Shown here piece by piece: positions 10,401 to 18,055 of a DNA stretch of 64,000 nt. The notes beneath the pieces were generated by a model that made no database searches, was not told the DNA's origin, and saw nothing but the letters and a program-made list of their open reading frames with translations. This DNA comes from Anaerolineae bacterium (lineage in GTDB: Bacteria; Chloroflexota; Anaerolineae; Caldilineales; Caldilineaceae), in NCBI GenBank assembly GCA_030432295.1, contig JAUIHI010000007.1, positions 62,001 to 126,000 on the forward strand, written 5' to 3'. Each line of letters begins with the position of its first letter. The first letter of the stretch is position 1. A program made the translations under genes and the position numbers.

Positions 10401-10601
10401 TGTGGTGGCAAAATCAGCGCCCTCCGCAGTCGCTGTTCCGGGATTAATCGTAATTGTAAAATTCGGGACATCAGTCGCATTTGGCTCTGACACTTCAGCG
10501 TTGGCAATACGACTCCCCTGGCTTGCCAACAACAACACACAACTAATAGCCAGGGCAATGCCAATCCCTCCCCAGCGCCGCCCCATAAAGATAAGTTTCA
10601 T
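7413..10601 (-). CDS. Secreted four-module protein with repeated jelly-roll and Ig-like domains
   Basis: 1062 residues with a clear signal peptide (hydrophobic core about residues 12-28, cleavage near ANAEV). It shows four repeats of one plan: a beta-rich module that starts with a WD[MF]N or WNMN motif (residues 73-76, 338-341, 522-525, 805-808) and is followed by an Ig-like segment ending in LPPGSYYIYG, AEGEYYLRA or GDGLYYVYA. The first modules resemble carbohydrate-binding beta-sandwiches, with phrases such as LTFRINV and LTLRMYI. No catalytic domain is evident. The protein ends in VYTPTIQR, the short terminal motif shared with the two arylsulfotransferase-like proteins here. AAAGGAAAGAA precedes the ATG. 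It is probably a cell-surface glycan-binding or sheath protein; this is inferred from location and fold. Confidence 0.8.
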   Translation of the reverse strand: MKLIFMGRRWGGIGIALAISCVLLLASQGSRIANAEVSEPNATDVPNFTITINPGTATAEGADFATTKFGDSWDMNNAQDIYLHSSPYCEAPRTFSNVTMASGIWSGSSVVPFRDGKQLTSPNFWLLFPGYRGGLLLGRDGKFDGNAIDTSIYYKLTLRMYIGDVKQPPGDPQPWDTVRLMWTDGDLGDFADGRCAVSNKIDPVQGWNTYQIDLRTLGSNNNGTCSNPINGWTGNVTGLRVMPIADRESVEVKVDWARLTGDAGPTVPIQWANSGSRISLYADTDTTAGNGWLMPIVTNQNGAAGSLNWDASRLPPGSYYIYGQSGSDYAGLNLNNPWDMNQAGDVIEKGGINTSFAGGVMTGATTQGGGYINLNVDQTKPINPATFNRLTFRINVQQAGKHFSVWWQDSDDAWVEGVSNQAHTGTGWTNVTVDLSGNAKWANGKSKKNFRLLPAVQPSVNFQLDWVGMTASATPATENELAAESSYSAQPVIVKGAPILQFTAPSMTSGADYAAESLNNPWDFNSSADLGSTLNLLNESYTNGIYKSDSATVQRACNESSTSGVWGEPNLNMEMGRPVDSSRFRYLTFRMKLTGVQDVGWGWVSRVYFLQDGYKNPALPNEPGDHAITNDIVIYEGWNDYTIDMARSDLYDDEANSYSTWTSILPTLIRFDPHEIPHSIPTTFEMDSITLRAKDVADDTYTIGWTLDNTTGPVTTTLYYSDQAPGRSGAVQSVIATLTGGEVSYQWNTSAVAEGEYYLRAVVSDEYNSKEWWSDAPLIIDRIPRIQFTGTSTVTKVARGTALAWNMNTLSDLDQGDLGSFTGLTASAGAVRGTTAGNLGQAYFGLNLSGKTIDPTIFTKMQVIQTTNWDRKSASQFSMQYRDMDIGTDIGGWHSCNSLTDAGTALHLEEGHTIYTVDLAKCPGWSNGRPKNQFRYLPAIPANYTFAVDRISIFKPGSATYTIQWNNVTGTGRSVDAEKLEISLYYDQNSSGYDGDLIASGQSPSGNYTWDVSALGDGLYYVYAEAYNHVSPPQSLYATGTLQIGLLPADYPYNVYTPTIQR

Positions 10602-10739
10602 TAAATTCTTTCCTTTCTGCTTGAATGAGAAAACTCAAATAACAGGCATCAAGTGCGAGGCTCTTTTATGACACCAAGTCTACCATCGCATCGTTACAAA
10701 AACGTGACAGACAAAGAATCATGGGGAGAAGATGAAATT

Positions 10740-12077
10740 CTATCTGCGACGACGCTCAACCTGCCAACGAACAAAGTTCGCAGTTTCGTCGGCCAATTGA
10801 CGTACACCACCCTGGCGGAAATGGTTCATGGCCTTGCGCATCAAAGTGCGCGGGTGTATCTTTTGTCCTGCGGATGACCACTGATCCCAGAAATCGTGCA
10901 TGCCCAATTCGGATGCAACGAACGATGGGAGATCACCGCCAGTTGTCTGATTTTGTTGTGGGTTATGAAGAAATGAAGCCAGTGGCGAGATCGCTTTGTC
11001 CCAAGTAAGCCGATCCCGCACCAATTGTCGGGCATTCTCCCCACGTCGATAAGCCTCGGAAGGATCGGAAAGCACTTCTCCTACAATCCGTCGAATTCCT
11101 TCTCTGTCGTCAGGATCGAGAACCCAGCCAGCTTCGTACTCGCGAATCAGGGGGGAAAGTTCGGAGTAATTATTGTAGATTACCGCCAGCCCACACCACA
11201 TATACTCCACCGTCCTGGTTGTGAATGCAAGCTCACGTTCATAATTGTGTGCCATCAGATCAACAGCAACGGCCCCTTGCAGGTAGTGTTGCACGAGTAT
11301 ATCACGGGCTGTGAATCCCTCCAACCGAACATTTTGCATGTCCCCAAATTTTTCTTCCAGGCGAGCAAAGACCGGTGGAATTTTGATCGGCATGTTGGGA
11401 TGCTTGCCACCGAAGAGCCGCAGTAGTCCTCGTTCCTGTGCCGCAAGCTCATCCGCTACAGCTTCCAGCCCTACCGACGGGTCTTGCCAGGGAAGATAGA
11501 CCCCTCCATAGACAAATTCCGGCTCATCCGGTGCTGGGAGCCGTTCCGGAAGATCGGGTGAAAGACAGACAGGGATCGATACAATACGCGGGGTGGTCAG
11601 ATCGATCCCGCTCATCAATAGCCAAGACAAAAAATAGAGCTTTTGCTTTTCGCCAGCACAGGTAAAGAAGTCAGCCTTACGCAACGCTTCGATCTTCGAT
11701 AGCCCATTGGAGGAGACATCACCGAAATTTTGGAAGAGCCGCTCCAATATATGCGGTCCATGAAAGTCGATCACCGTAGGGATGTCCAGCCGCTGGCCGA
11801 TCTGCACAGTGGGCCAATGGCAAAAGACAACTGCATCTGGCCGTGCATCTGCTATCACCCGCTCCAGTGTCTGGGGATGCCAGGTATAGATACGGTAGTC
11901 CAATTCTGGAAGTTTGATGTCGTCACGCAAGGCTACAGAAGGGACAGCAAAGTCCACTGCGAAGCCGTGGGCACGCAAACCTTCGCCCATTCCCCAGGCG
12001 CGCAGGCCCGCGCCGCTGGTCGAATAACCAGGCAGAGGCAATGTATCTCCAGCTATCACAAGTACATTTTTTGTCAT
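10740..12077 (-). CDS. Family 4 glycosyltransferase (GT-B fold)
   Basis: 445 residues. The N-terminal acceptor domain starts with VLVIAGDTLPLPGYSTSGAG followed by LRAWGMGEGL, and the C-terminal half has the donor-site sequence ELAFTTRTVEYMWCGLAVIY, where GT4 enzymes bind the nucleotide sugar. It is strikingly close to the second half of the neighbouring GT2-GT4 fusion: both have the LRAWG motif, YGGV[YF]LPWQDPS, and ERELAFTTRTVEY. Thus the two arose by duplication. It begins 18 bp after the fusion gene ends. It likely adds a sugar to the exported polysaccharide in the cytoplasm. Confidence 0.88.
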   Translation of the reverse strand: MTKNVLVIAGDTLPLPGYSTSGAGLRAWGMGEGLRAHGFAVDFAVPSVALRDDIKLPELDYRIYTWHPQTLERVIADARPDAVVFCHWPTVQIGQRLDIPTVIDFHGPHILERLFQNFGDVSSNGLSKIEALRKADFFTCAGEKQKLYFLSWLLMSGIDLTTPRIVSIPVCLSPDLPERLPAPDEPEFVYGGVYLPWQDPSVGLEAVADELAAQERGLLRLFGGKHPNMPIKIPPVFARLEEKFGDMQNVRLEGFTARDILVQHYLQGAVAVDLMAHNYERELAFTTRTVEYMWCGLAVIYNNYSELSPLIREYEAGWVLDPDDREGIRRIVGEVLSDPSEAYRRGENARQLVRDRLTWDKAISPLASFLHNPQQNQTTGGDLPSFVASELGMHDFWDQWSSAGQKIHPRTLMRKAMNHFRQGGVRQLADETANFVRWQVERRRR

Positions 12078-12095
12078 ATGATATTTACTCTGCCT

Positions 12096-14531
12096 CTAGT
12101 AGATTTGACGACGGATAAAATCGCTTGCTTCGGTGAGCATCGTTCGGATACCGCCCCGTCGATAATGCCTGCGCAACTCGCTGACCAAATACTCCCACTT
12201 GGCGTTGCCTGTGGGCAAAACCCGGTGCGTGGGTTGGGGCGGGGTTGCGTTTCGCCCCGCGGGCTGGGCCTGTCGGCGACTACGCACCTTTGGCTGGTGA
12301 ACAAAACTATCCAGCGGAGCAATGGTGCGGTCCCAGGTCAGACATTCCCGTACCAGCCGTTGGGCGTTCTGACTGCGTCGGGCGACTTCTGCAGGATCGG
12401 TGAATATTTGGGTGAGCACCGCTTGCAATGCGCTATCGTCTTCGGGATCGATCACCCAACCTGCTTCGTAGTCACGAATGTAATCGCTCAACTCGGCATA
12501 GTCGTGATAGATCACCGGCAGACCACACCAGAGATATTCGACTGTACGGGTGGTGAAGGCCAGTTCCCGCTCCGGGTTGCGTGCCATTGTGTCCACAGCC
12601 ACGTGTGCGCTGGTATATCGTTCGATCAACGCATCGTGGGTAACCATTCCCGGCGCAACTACCTGGGGACTGGTCTGCAATTGGGTCAGGAGTTTGTCAA
12701 ATATCCCCGAATCCACATCGTAGACGGGATGCTTTCCACCATAAAAATAGAGTTTGCCCTGTTTGCGCGCATCCAAGGCATGTACGAGCGCCAGCAGAGC
12801 ACGGGATGGGTCTTGCCAGGGCAAAAAGACGCCGCCATAGACAAAGCTTAGTTCGTCGCTTGGGTTGCGTTCGGGCAGGTCGGGGCAGAGTGACACAGGA
12901 ATAGCCGCGGCCCGTTCTTGTCGCTCCCGGCTCGACCAGCCTGCCCGCTCCAACCAATCCTGAAAATAGGCCAACTGTTTGTGGCCTGCACAGGTAAAGA
13001 AATCGGCCTTGCGCAGGGCGTTGATTTTGCGATTGGCATTGTCGTCTGCTTGGCCGAATTTGTTATACTCGCGTTCCAGATAGTGGGGTCCGTGCTGATC
13101 AAGAACAATTGGAATGTCCAGATCGTCCACCTGCATATTGTCCAACACGGGCCAATTGCAGACAACCACAATATCGGCCTGGGCCTGATTCACGATCTGA
13201 TGCAGGGTTTCCGGCTCCCAGGCATATCGCTTGGCCTCTTCGCTGGCGATCTGTTCCCTGCCTTTCAGAGCGGCCTGGGGCATGGCGAAGACCACATCAT
13301 GGCCTTTGGCACGCAGTCCTTGCCCAATACCCCAGGCGCGCAGACCAGATCCGACGGTCGGCATACCCGGATAGGGCAGAATATCTGAGCTGACTATCAG
13401 CACACGTCGGCGTATGTTGCCAAACAGGGATTGGAGATCGAACGGCTCTGCGGCCAGATATTGGGTACGAACTTTGGCATCGGGCCAGTAGCGAAAAGGC
13501 CATCGGAAGAGAGAAGCCAAATCGGCGTCGGACCGTTTGCGCCGGGACTGAATGGCCCGGCGTTTGTCGAGCAGCCGGGGCATTTGATCCATCAGCGCCT
13601 GAACCGCTACCAGAGAACCCAGCCGTTTGGGGTCCGAGATGGTCGCCTGTCCAGCAGTTGGGGCGTAGCCGAAATTGCGGAAGTAGTCGGGGTTGAGTTC
13701 GCCAGCAGAGACAGCGTCGTTCACTACCCCATCTACCGTAGCGGCAAGCACCGTGGCCAGCACAGGCCCGATGTGGCTATCGTCGTAGTTTTTTAGAATT
13801 GTGTAGAGGGAGTTACGCTTTTGGAAGAAGGCCAGCCAGCGCTCGGCATCGGGAACCCGGCTGATGGAACCGTGATGTTTATGGGTAGCAATGGCATTGG
13901 GCGCAAAGAGAACTTTGTGCCCCAGTAGCCAAAGACGCCAGCCAATGTCCAGGTCTTCGTAGTACATAAAATAGTCTTCGTCAAAGCCGCCAATATCCAA
14001 AAATATGGATCGTTTGACCAGCATTGCACCACCGCAGGCATAAAGAATCGGCGCAATTTCGTTATGCAACGACGAATCGAAGGATTGTCCTAATCCCATT
14101 TGGTAGGCATGGGCGGCAAAATCAGCAGTAGAGCCAACAAAGTCGAATTGACTCCGATCCCAATTCAAGATTTTAGCCCCCGCACAGACCGCGTCCGGGT
14201 CGCTCTCAATCGCTTCTAACAAACCCGTAACAAATCCCGGTTCGACTCGCATATCATTGTTTAAGAAGACAATATATTCCCCGTTGGCTGTCTCTGCGCC
14301 CCGGTTGTTGCCCCCGGAAAAGCCGAGATTTTCGCCATTTTGGACAATGACCACACGGGGAAATTGAGAGCGAACCAATTCAATCGAGCCATCAGCGGAC
14401 CCGTTGTCCACCAATAGGATTTGCAGCCGCTCCTGGGGATAGTCGAGTGCGAGGAGTGAAGCAAAGCAATCCTCTAAATGATGCTTTCCGTTGTAATTCA
14501 GAACGATAATACTAACTGTCGGCCAACTCAT
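12096..14531 (-). CDS. Bifunctional glycosyltransferase, GT2-GT4 fusion
   Basis: 811 residues with two catalytic units. Residues 1-300 are a GT2 domain (SIIVLNYNGKHHLEDC, LLVDNGSADGS, VFLNNDMRVEPGF, GGFDEDYFMYYEDLDIGWRL). Residues about 375-760 are a GT4 domain (VLIVSSDILPYPG, LRAWGIGQGL, YGGVFLPWQDPS, ELAFTTRTVEYLWCGLPVIY). The linker of about 75 residues is basic. A fused pair probably adds two sugars in succession without releasing the intermediate. The C-terminal half is the paralogue of the next gene. It sits between the methyltransferase gene (18 bp) and the single GT4 gene (18 bp) in the same direction. Confidence 0.9.
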   Translation of the reverse strand: MSWPTVSIIVLNYNGKHHLEDCFASLLALDYPQERLQILLVDNGSADGSIELVRSQFPRVVIVQNGENLGFSGGNNRGAETANGEYIVFLNNDMRVEPGFVTGLLEAIESDPDAVCAGAKILNWDRSQFDFVGSTADFAAHAYQMGLGQSFDSSLHNEIAPILYACGGAMLVKRSIFLDIGGFDEDYFMYYEDLDIGWRLWLLGHKVLFAPNAIATHKHHGSISRVPDAERWLAFFQKRNSLYTILKNYDDSHIGPVLATVLAATVDGVVNDAVSAGELNPDYFRNFGYAPTAGQATISDPKRLGSLVAVQALMDQMPRLLDKRRAIQSRRKRSDADLASLFRWPFRYWPDAKVRTQYLAAEPFDLQSLFGNIRRRVLIVSSDILPYPGMPTVGSGLRAWGIGQGLRAKGHDVVFAMPQAALKGREQIASEEAKRYAWEPETLHQIVNQAQADIVVVCNWPVLDNMQVDDLDIPIVLDQHGPHYLEREYNKFGQADDNANRKINALRKADFFTCAGHKQLAYFQDWLERAGWSSRERQERAAAIPVSLCPDLPERNPSDELSFVYGGVFLPWQDPSRALLALVHALDARKQGKLYFYGGKHPVYDVDSGIFDKLLTQLQTSPQVVAPGMVTHDALIERYTSAHVAVDTMARNPERELAFTTRTVEYLWCGLPVIYHDYAELSDYIRDYEAGWVIDPEDDSALQAVLTQIFTDPAEVARRSQNAQRLVRECLTWDRTIAPLDSFVHQPKVRSRRQAQPAGRNATPPQPTHRVLPTGNAKWEYLVSELRRHYRRGGIRTMLTEASDFIRRQIY

Positions 14532-14549
14532 TCACATCTTCCTGATTAT

Positions 14550-15737
14550 CTATGGGCTATCTGACGGTTCATCCTCGGTCTGCACAGACGGGATGGTTGC
14601 ATTCTCTTCCACCACCAGGGCAGATTCTGACTGTGGTTTTCGCGCCCAAATAAATGTTTCGAACGCGCCGTTCATATCCTGGACCGACTGAATCGCAGTG
14701 TTCATTTCCGAGCGCAGGAGACGAGCCTCATCCTCCAGGGCGGAAAGTTGCCGACGACGCAAATGGCGCAGATCGTTGAGTACCGTGCGCAAGGAACGTA
14801 CATCATTGGCAAGCGTATGAACCTGATTGGCAAGCGTATGAATCTGAGCGGATAACGCATCTGTCGTTTGCCGGGCATAGTCACGTTCCCCAGCCAGCGC
14901 CTTGTCCACCTCTACAGCCAGATCGTCCAACAAAGGACGCACCATCCAGTTGGTCAGGCTGCGTTTGAACCGCCATAGCAATGAGTGTATAAAGGTCTTG
15001 CCCTGGGATGGAATAACATTTTCGTAGTTCAAACGAGGGCGTTCATCAGGTTGCCCTGTGGCTGCAGAGGTTTCGTCAGCCAGTGCCTCAACGGTTGGCA
15101 GCTCAAAATCCGGGCTTTCCAGGTGGGCAATGAAGGTCGGTCTTTCCTCCAGCAATGCCCGAGCCTTTGCCAGCAGCGGCGAGGCAGTTTGGGGATTTTC
15201 GCCAAATTGCCCATCCACAAACCCGGCCCGATCTAAAAAGAAGGTAACGAGCCGGGGATGATAAAAGGTGATATGGCCGAAATGGGTGTAGAACATTTCC
15301 AGATGGGAAAAGAGCGAGCGGGCATTGGGTGTCGCCAGTACAATCACACCCCCCGGCTGCAAAATCCGGTACGAGTGCTCGATCAGTTCGATCACTTTGG
15401 GATAGGGTAGATGTTCGATGAGGTGGGCGCTGAAAACACCATCTACACTGTCATCGGGCTGTTCGACCAGCCACTCGAAAACATCTTGTTTGATAACGGG
15501 CAATCCTTTGGCAGCCGTGGCCGCATAGGCTTTGTCATCCGAATCGACCCCGACTACCTCAATACCCCGCTCCACCAGAAGTTCGACAAAATCAGCGTCG
15601 CCACAGGCCAGATCTACCACCCGGCTGCACTGTTCGAAATAGGGCATGTAGTGGCTCTGGATGCGCCGTTGATTCTCCGCCGTCACACCCATATAACGCA
15701 GGAAATCGTAATCCATTCCGGGAAATTGGGATTCCAT
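14550..15737 (-). CDS. SAM-dependent methyltransferase with C-terminal coiled coil
   Basis: 395 residues from an ATG at 15737 (a GTG at 15740 directly before it is an alternative). Motif I of class I methyltransferases, VVDLACGDADF, is at about residues 40-50, followed by VVGVDSDDKA and FSAHLIEHLPYP; this is a UbiE/MycE-like fold. From about residue 270 to 360 the sequence is a heptad-patterned coiled coil, including two near-identical heptads (IHTLANQ and VHTLAND). The gene lies 3 bp after the wzt stop. In enteric O9a systems WbdD is a methyltransferase with a coiled coil that caps the chain and sets its length, and Wzt binds the cap; the order and parts here match that plan. The analogy is inference. 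Confidence 0.85.
   Translation of the reverse strand: MESQFPGMDYDFLRYMGVTAENQRRIQSHYMPYFEQCSRVVDLACGDADFVELLVERGIEVVGVDSDDKAYAATAAKGLPVIKQDVFEWLVEQPDDSVDGVFSAHLIEHLPYPKVIELIEHSYRILQPGGVIVLATPNARSLFSHLEMFYTHFGHITFYHPRLVTFFLDRAGFVDGQFGENPQTASPLLAKARALLEERPTFIAHLESPDFELPTVEALADETSAATGQPDERPRLNYENVIPSQGKTFIHSLLWRFKRSLTNWMVRPLLDDLAVEVDKALAGERDYARQTTDALSAQIHTLANQVHTLANDVRSLRTVLNDLRHLRRRQLSALEDEARLLRSEMNTAIQSVQDMNGAFETFIWARKPQSESALVVEENATIPSVQTEDEPSDSP
14805..14841. repeat. Tandem 21-bp duplication encoding one coiled-coil heptad
   Basis: The 16-base word ATTGGCAAGCGTATGA occurs at 14805-14820 and again at 14826-14841, a period of 21 bases. On the coding strand this is an exact 7-residue heptad unit repeated in the coiled coil of the methyltransferase, so it keeps the frame and lengthens the coil by one heptad. 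Confidence 0.9.
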
Positions 15738-15740
15738 CAC

Positions 15741-17084
15741 TTAGACCTGTGCAACTTTTTCCACTGGCACTGCCCGGGCTGGCCGTGGATTCGGGCGGGG
15801 GGTAGGTTTCTGGTCAGTGGTCCACTGGCCGCCCAATGTCACAACGCCATAGCGCTCCCGCGTGTTACCCGTATGCACCCGGAATTGATAGGCCCGGTCG
15901 TGATAATCGTACATTTCGGTGTCGGATCGGTTGACCGCGGCCACGGAGATGCTATAGCCTCCAGCCAGAAGTGAGAGTTTGGGTATATGATAGACAACCT
16001 CCCCCTCTCCCTCGACACGCGGAATAGAGAGATCACCAAAATCCGTATTGGGTCCGGCCACCCACGTGCCGTTATGGTGGTGAAGCGCAATGCCAAAAAT
16101 CGGGTCTTCGATAGGCTTGTCCGCTCGATAGTACAGACGAATCTGCATGGGTGCGCCTGTCAGGAAGATGGAGCGCTCGATGCCCTCTGCGTCGCATAAT
16201 TTTACGTCTATAATCTCCACTCGACCCGTACCCCAGCGCTGGCCTTCGGCCAACTGGTCCACCGAGCGGCTTTTGCCCGCGGCAGAGCGCACAGCCTCTT
16301 CTTTCTCAGCTACATTATTCAGATATTGCATCACCACATCAGTGGGATGGCCAAATGCCTGTACCCGGCCGTGCTCATACCAGATAGCCCGATCACAGAT
16401 GGACTCGATTGAGCCGAGATCATGGGAGACGAGCAGGATTGTGCCGCCCCGTTGTCGGTAACGCTGGATAGCATCCATACATTTGTGCTGGAAGTTGGCG
16501 TCTCCCACTGCCAGCACTTCGTCTACCAGCAGCAGGTCCGGCTCTGTGTGGATTGCTACAGAGAAGCCCAAACGCACGTACATACCCGACGAGTAGTGTT
16601 TGATAGGGACATCGATAAATTCGTTCAGCTCGGAGAACTCGATGATGCTTTCCATCTGTTTCTGCATCTCCTGACGGCTCAACCCATAGAGTGTGCCGTT
16701 CAGAAAGATATTCTCGCGCCCGGTCAGGTCCGGGTGAAAGCCCGCACCCAATTCCAGCAGGGCAGAAATGCGTCCGTTCACAACGATTTCGCCAGTAGTT
16801 GGCTCCAAAATACCTGCGAGCAGCTTCAGCAGCGTGCTTTTCCCAGAACCGTTTGGGCCGATTATTCCCAGGCTTTCACCTGGTCGAACTTGAAAAGAGA
16901 CATCCCGCAAGGCCCAAAACTCTTTGGACGAACTGTAACGCTTGCGCTGAAAGAAGTTGACAAATATCTCCTGAAAGGAGCGCTGCTGTTCGCTATGCAG
17001 ACGAAAACGTTTGGAAACGTTGCGCACATCCAACAAAGGGTCGTCTAGTTGATCAGTCATTTTGTCCTTGGCAGAAGTAAACAT
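15741..17084 (-). CDS. wzt: ABC transporter ATPase for polysaccharide export, with C-terminal glycan-binding domain (Wzt)
   Basis: 447 residues from the ATG at 17082-17084, chosen because GGAGG lies 5 bases upstream and the start overlaps the permease stop as TGATG. Walker A (GPNGSGKST, about 76-84), signature (YSSGMYVRL, about 164-172) and Walker B (LLLVDE, about 184-189) are intact. Residues about 285-430 form the beta-rich Wzt_C domain (VEIIDVKLCDAEG, IPKLSLLAGGYSISVA), which in O9a-type systems recognises the modified end of the glycan. It pairs with the permease just upstream to export a finished, lipid-linked polysaccharide across the membrane. It is followed at 3 bp by the capping-type methyltransferase gene. 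Confidence 0.93.
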   Translation of the reverse strand: MFTSAKDKMTDQLDDPLLDVRNVSKRFRLHSEQQRSFQEIFVNFFQRKRYSSSKEFWALRDVSFQVRPGESLGIIGPNGSGKSTLLKLLAGILEPTTGEIVVNGRISALLELGAGFHPDLTGRENIFLNGTLYGLSRQEMQKQMESIIEFSELNEFIDVPIKHYSSGMYVRLGFSVAIHTEPDLLLVDEVLAVGDANFQHKCMDAIQRYRQRGGTILLVSHDLGSIESICDRAIWYEHGRVQAFGHPTDVVMQYLNNVAEKEEAVRSAAGKSRSVDQLAEGQRWGTGRVEIIDVKLCDAEGIERSIFLTGAPMQIRLYYRADKPIEDPIFGIALHHHNGTWVAGPNTDFGDLSIPRVEGEGEVVYHIPKLSLLAGGYSISVAAVNRSDTEMYDYHDRAYQFRVHTGNTRERYGVVTLGGQWTTDQKPTPRPNPRPARAVPVEKVAQV

Positions 17085-17899
17085 CAGACCTCCTCGCCAA
17101 AATTGCCGCTGACCCGGGTGAAGAGCCAATAGCCGAAGACAAGTACTACCAAAGAGGTGACTGCCGTGCGCAATAAAAAGTCAATTTCTGTGTATGTGCC
17201 CAAATAGAGCAGGTCACGATAAGCATTGATGATGGAAGCCATGGGGTTCAGAATGTACATCAATCGATGGATATTGAGGGTAAAGCCCAAGACCTCGTAG
17301 CTCTGAGGGAGGATTTGCAAGGGATAAAAAATCGGTGTCAGAAAAAACCAGGCCAGAATCACCACATCCATAATCATCATTGTGTCTCGATAATAGACAT
17401 TCACCGCACTCAGAAAGAGAGCCAGCCCGGTGACAAAGATGGTTTGAATCAAAATGATAATGGGTAAGAGGTAGACGTAGGGACTGATGTCGGACTGAAA
17501 TACAAAGAGGAGCCCAAAAAGAACCACCAGAGCCAAAAGGAAATTGACCAATTGGGCCAAAACCGAAGCAATAGGCAGGACTTCCCTGGGAAAGTAGACC
17601 TTTTTTACCAAATTGGAATTGCCCACCACACTGCCAATGCTTGTCATCACACCAGCGCTGAAGAAGTTCCACGGCAGTAGACCGCAAAGAAGGAATGCAG
17701 GGTATTTGGGGACTGTCGTATTGGGGGTGATGATTGTAAAGACTGCCGTAAAGACTGCCATCATCAATAACGGATTCACCAGGGTCCACAGGAATCCCAA
17801 CAGGCTACCCTTATAACGGGCTTTCAATTCCCGCACTACTAAATAGTAGAGCAGATCGCGAAAACGGTAAAGCTCGGATATACGCTGCCACAGGGACAT
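17084..17899 (-). CDS. wzm: ABC-2 type polysaccharide export permease (Wzm)
   Basis: 271 residues from the ATG at 17899; an ATG at 17911 and a TTG at 17956 are possible but would add residues unlike the family. The N-terminus WQRISELYRFRDLLYYLVVRELKARYKGS is cut here to WQRISELYRF and RELKARYKG as the diagnostic Wzm/TagG amphipathic helix. Six hydrophobic segments follow, including GFLWTLVNPL and VILAWFFLTPIFYPL. It forms the channel with the Wzt ATPase encoded next. A 12-bp perfect hairpin covers the region just before the chosen start (see separate entry), so its translation may be controlled. Confidence 0.92.
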   Translation of the reverse strand: MSLWQRISELYRFRDLLYYLVVRELKARYKGSLLGFLWTLVNPLLMMAVFTAVFTIITPNTTVPKYPAFLLCGLLPWNFFSAGVMTSIGSVVGNSNLVKKVYFPREVLPIASVLAQLVNFLLALVVLFGLLFVFQSDISPYVYLLPIIILIQTIFVTGLALFLSAVNVYYRDTMMIMDVVILAWFFLTPIFYPLQILPQSYEVLGFTLNIHRLMYILNPMASIINAYRDLLYLGTYTEIDFLLRTAVTSLVVLVFGYWLFTRVSGNFGEEV

Positions 17900-17902
17900 C
17901 TG

Positions 17903-17937
17903 ACCACCCATCCGACGTTTTGGTACGGATGGGTGGT
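17903..17937 (-). promoter_or_regulatory. Hairpin over the wzm translation start region
   Basis: ACCACCCATCCG (17903-17914) is the exact complement of CGGATGGGTGGT (17926-17937), with an 11-base loop. On the minus strand the second arm holds the GGTGG that would serve as ribosome binding site for the ATG at 17899, and the alternative ATG at 17911. Folding of the messenger would hide both. No T-run follows, so it is not a standard terminator. Confidence 0.55.
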
Positions 17938-18055
17938 GAAGCACATTGCTTTGCAAGTGGTCTGCTCCTCAACTTATAAATAAAATGGCAACACATCTCT
18001 GTCCACTTGGGCAGTAAACACAGGAACTCTGCAATGCAAAGCGTAGCTACTTATC

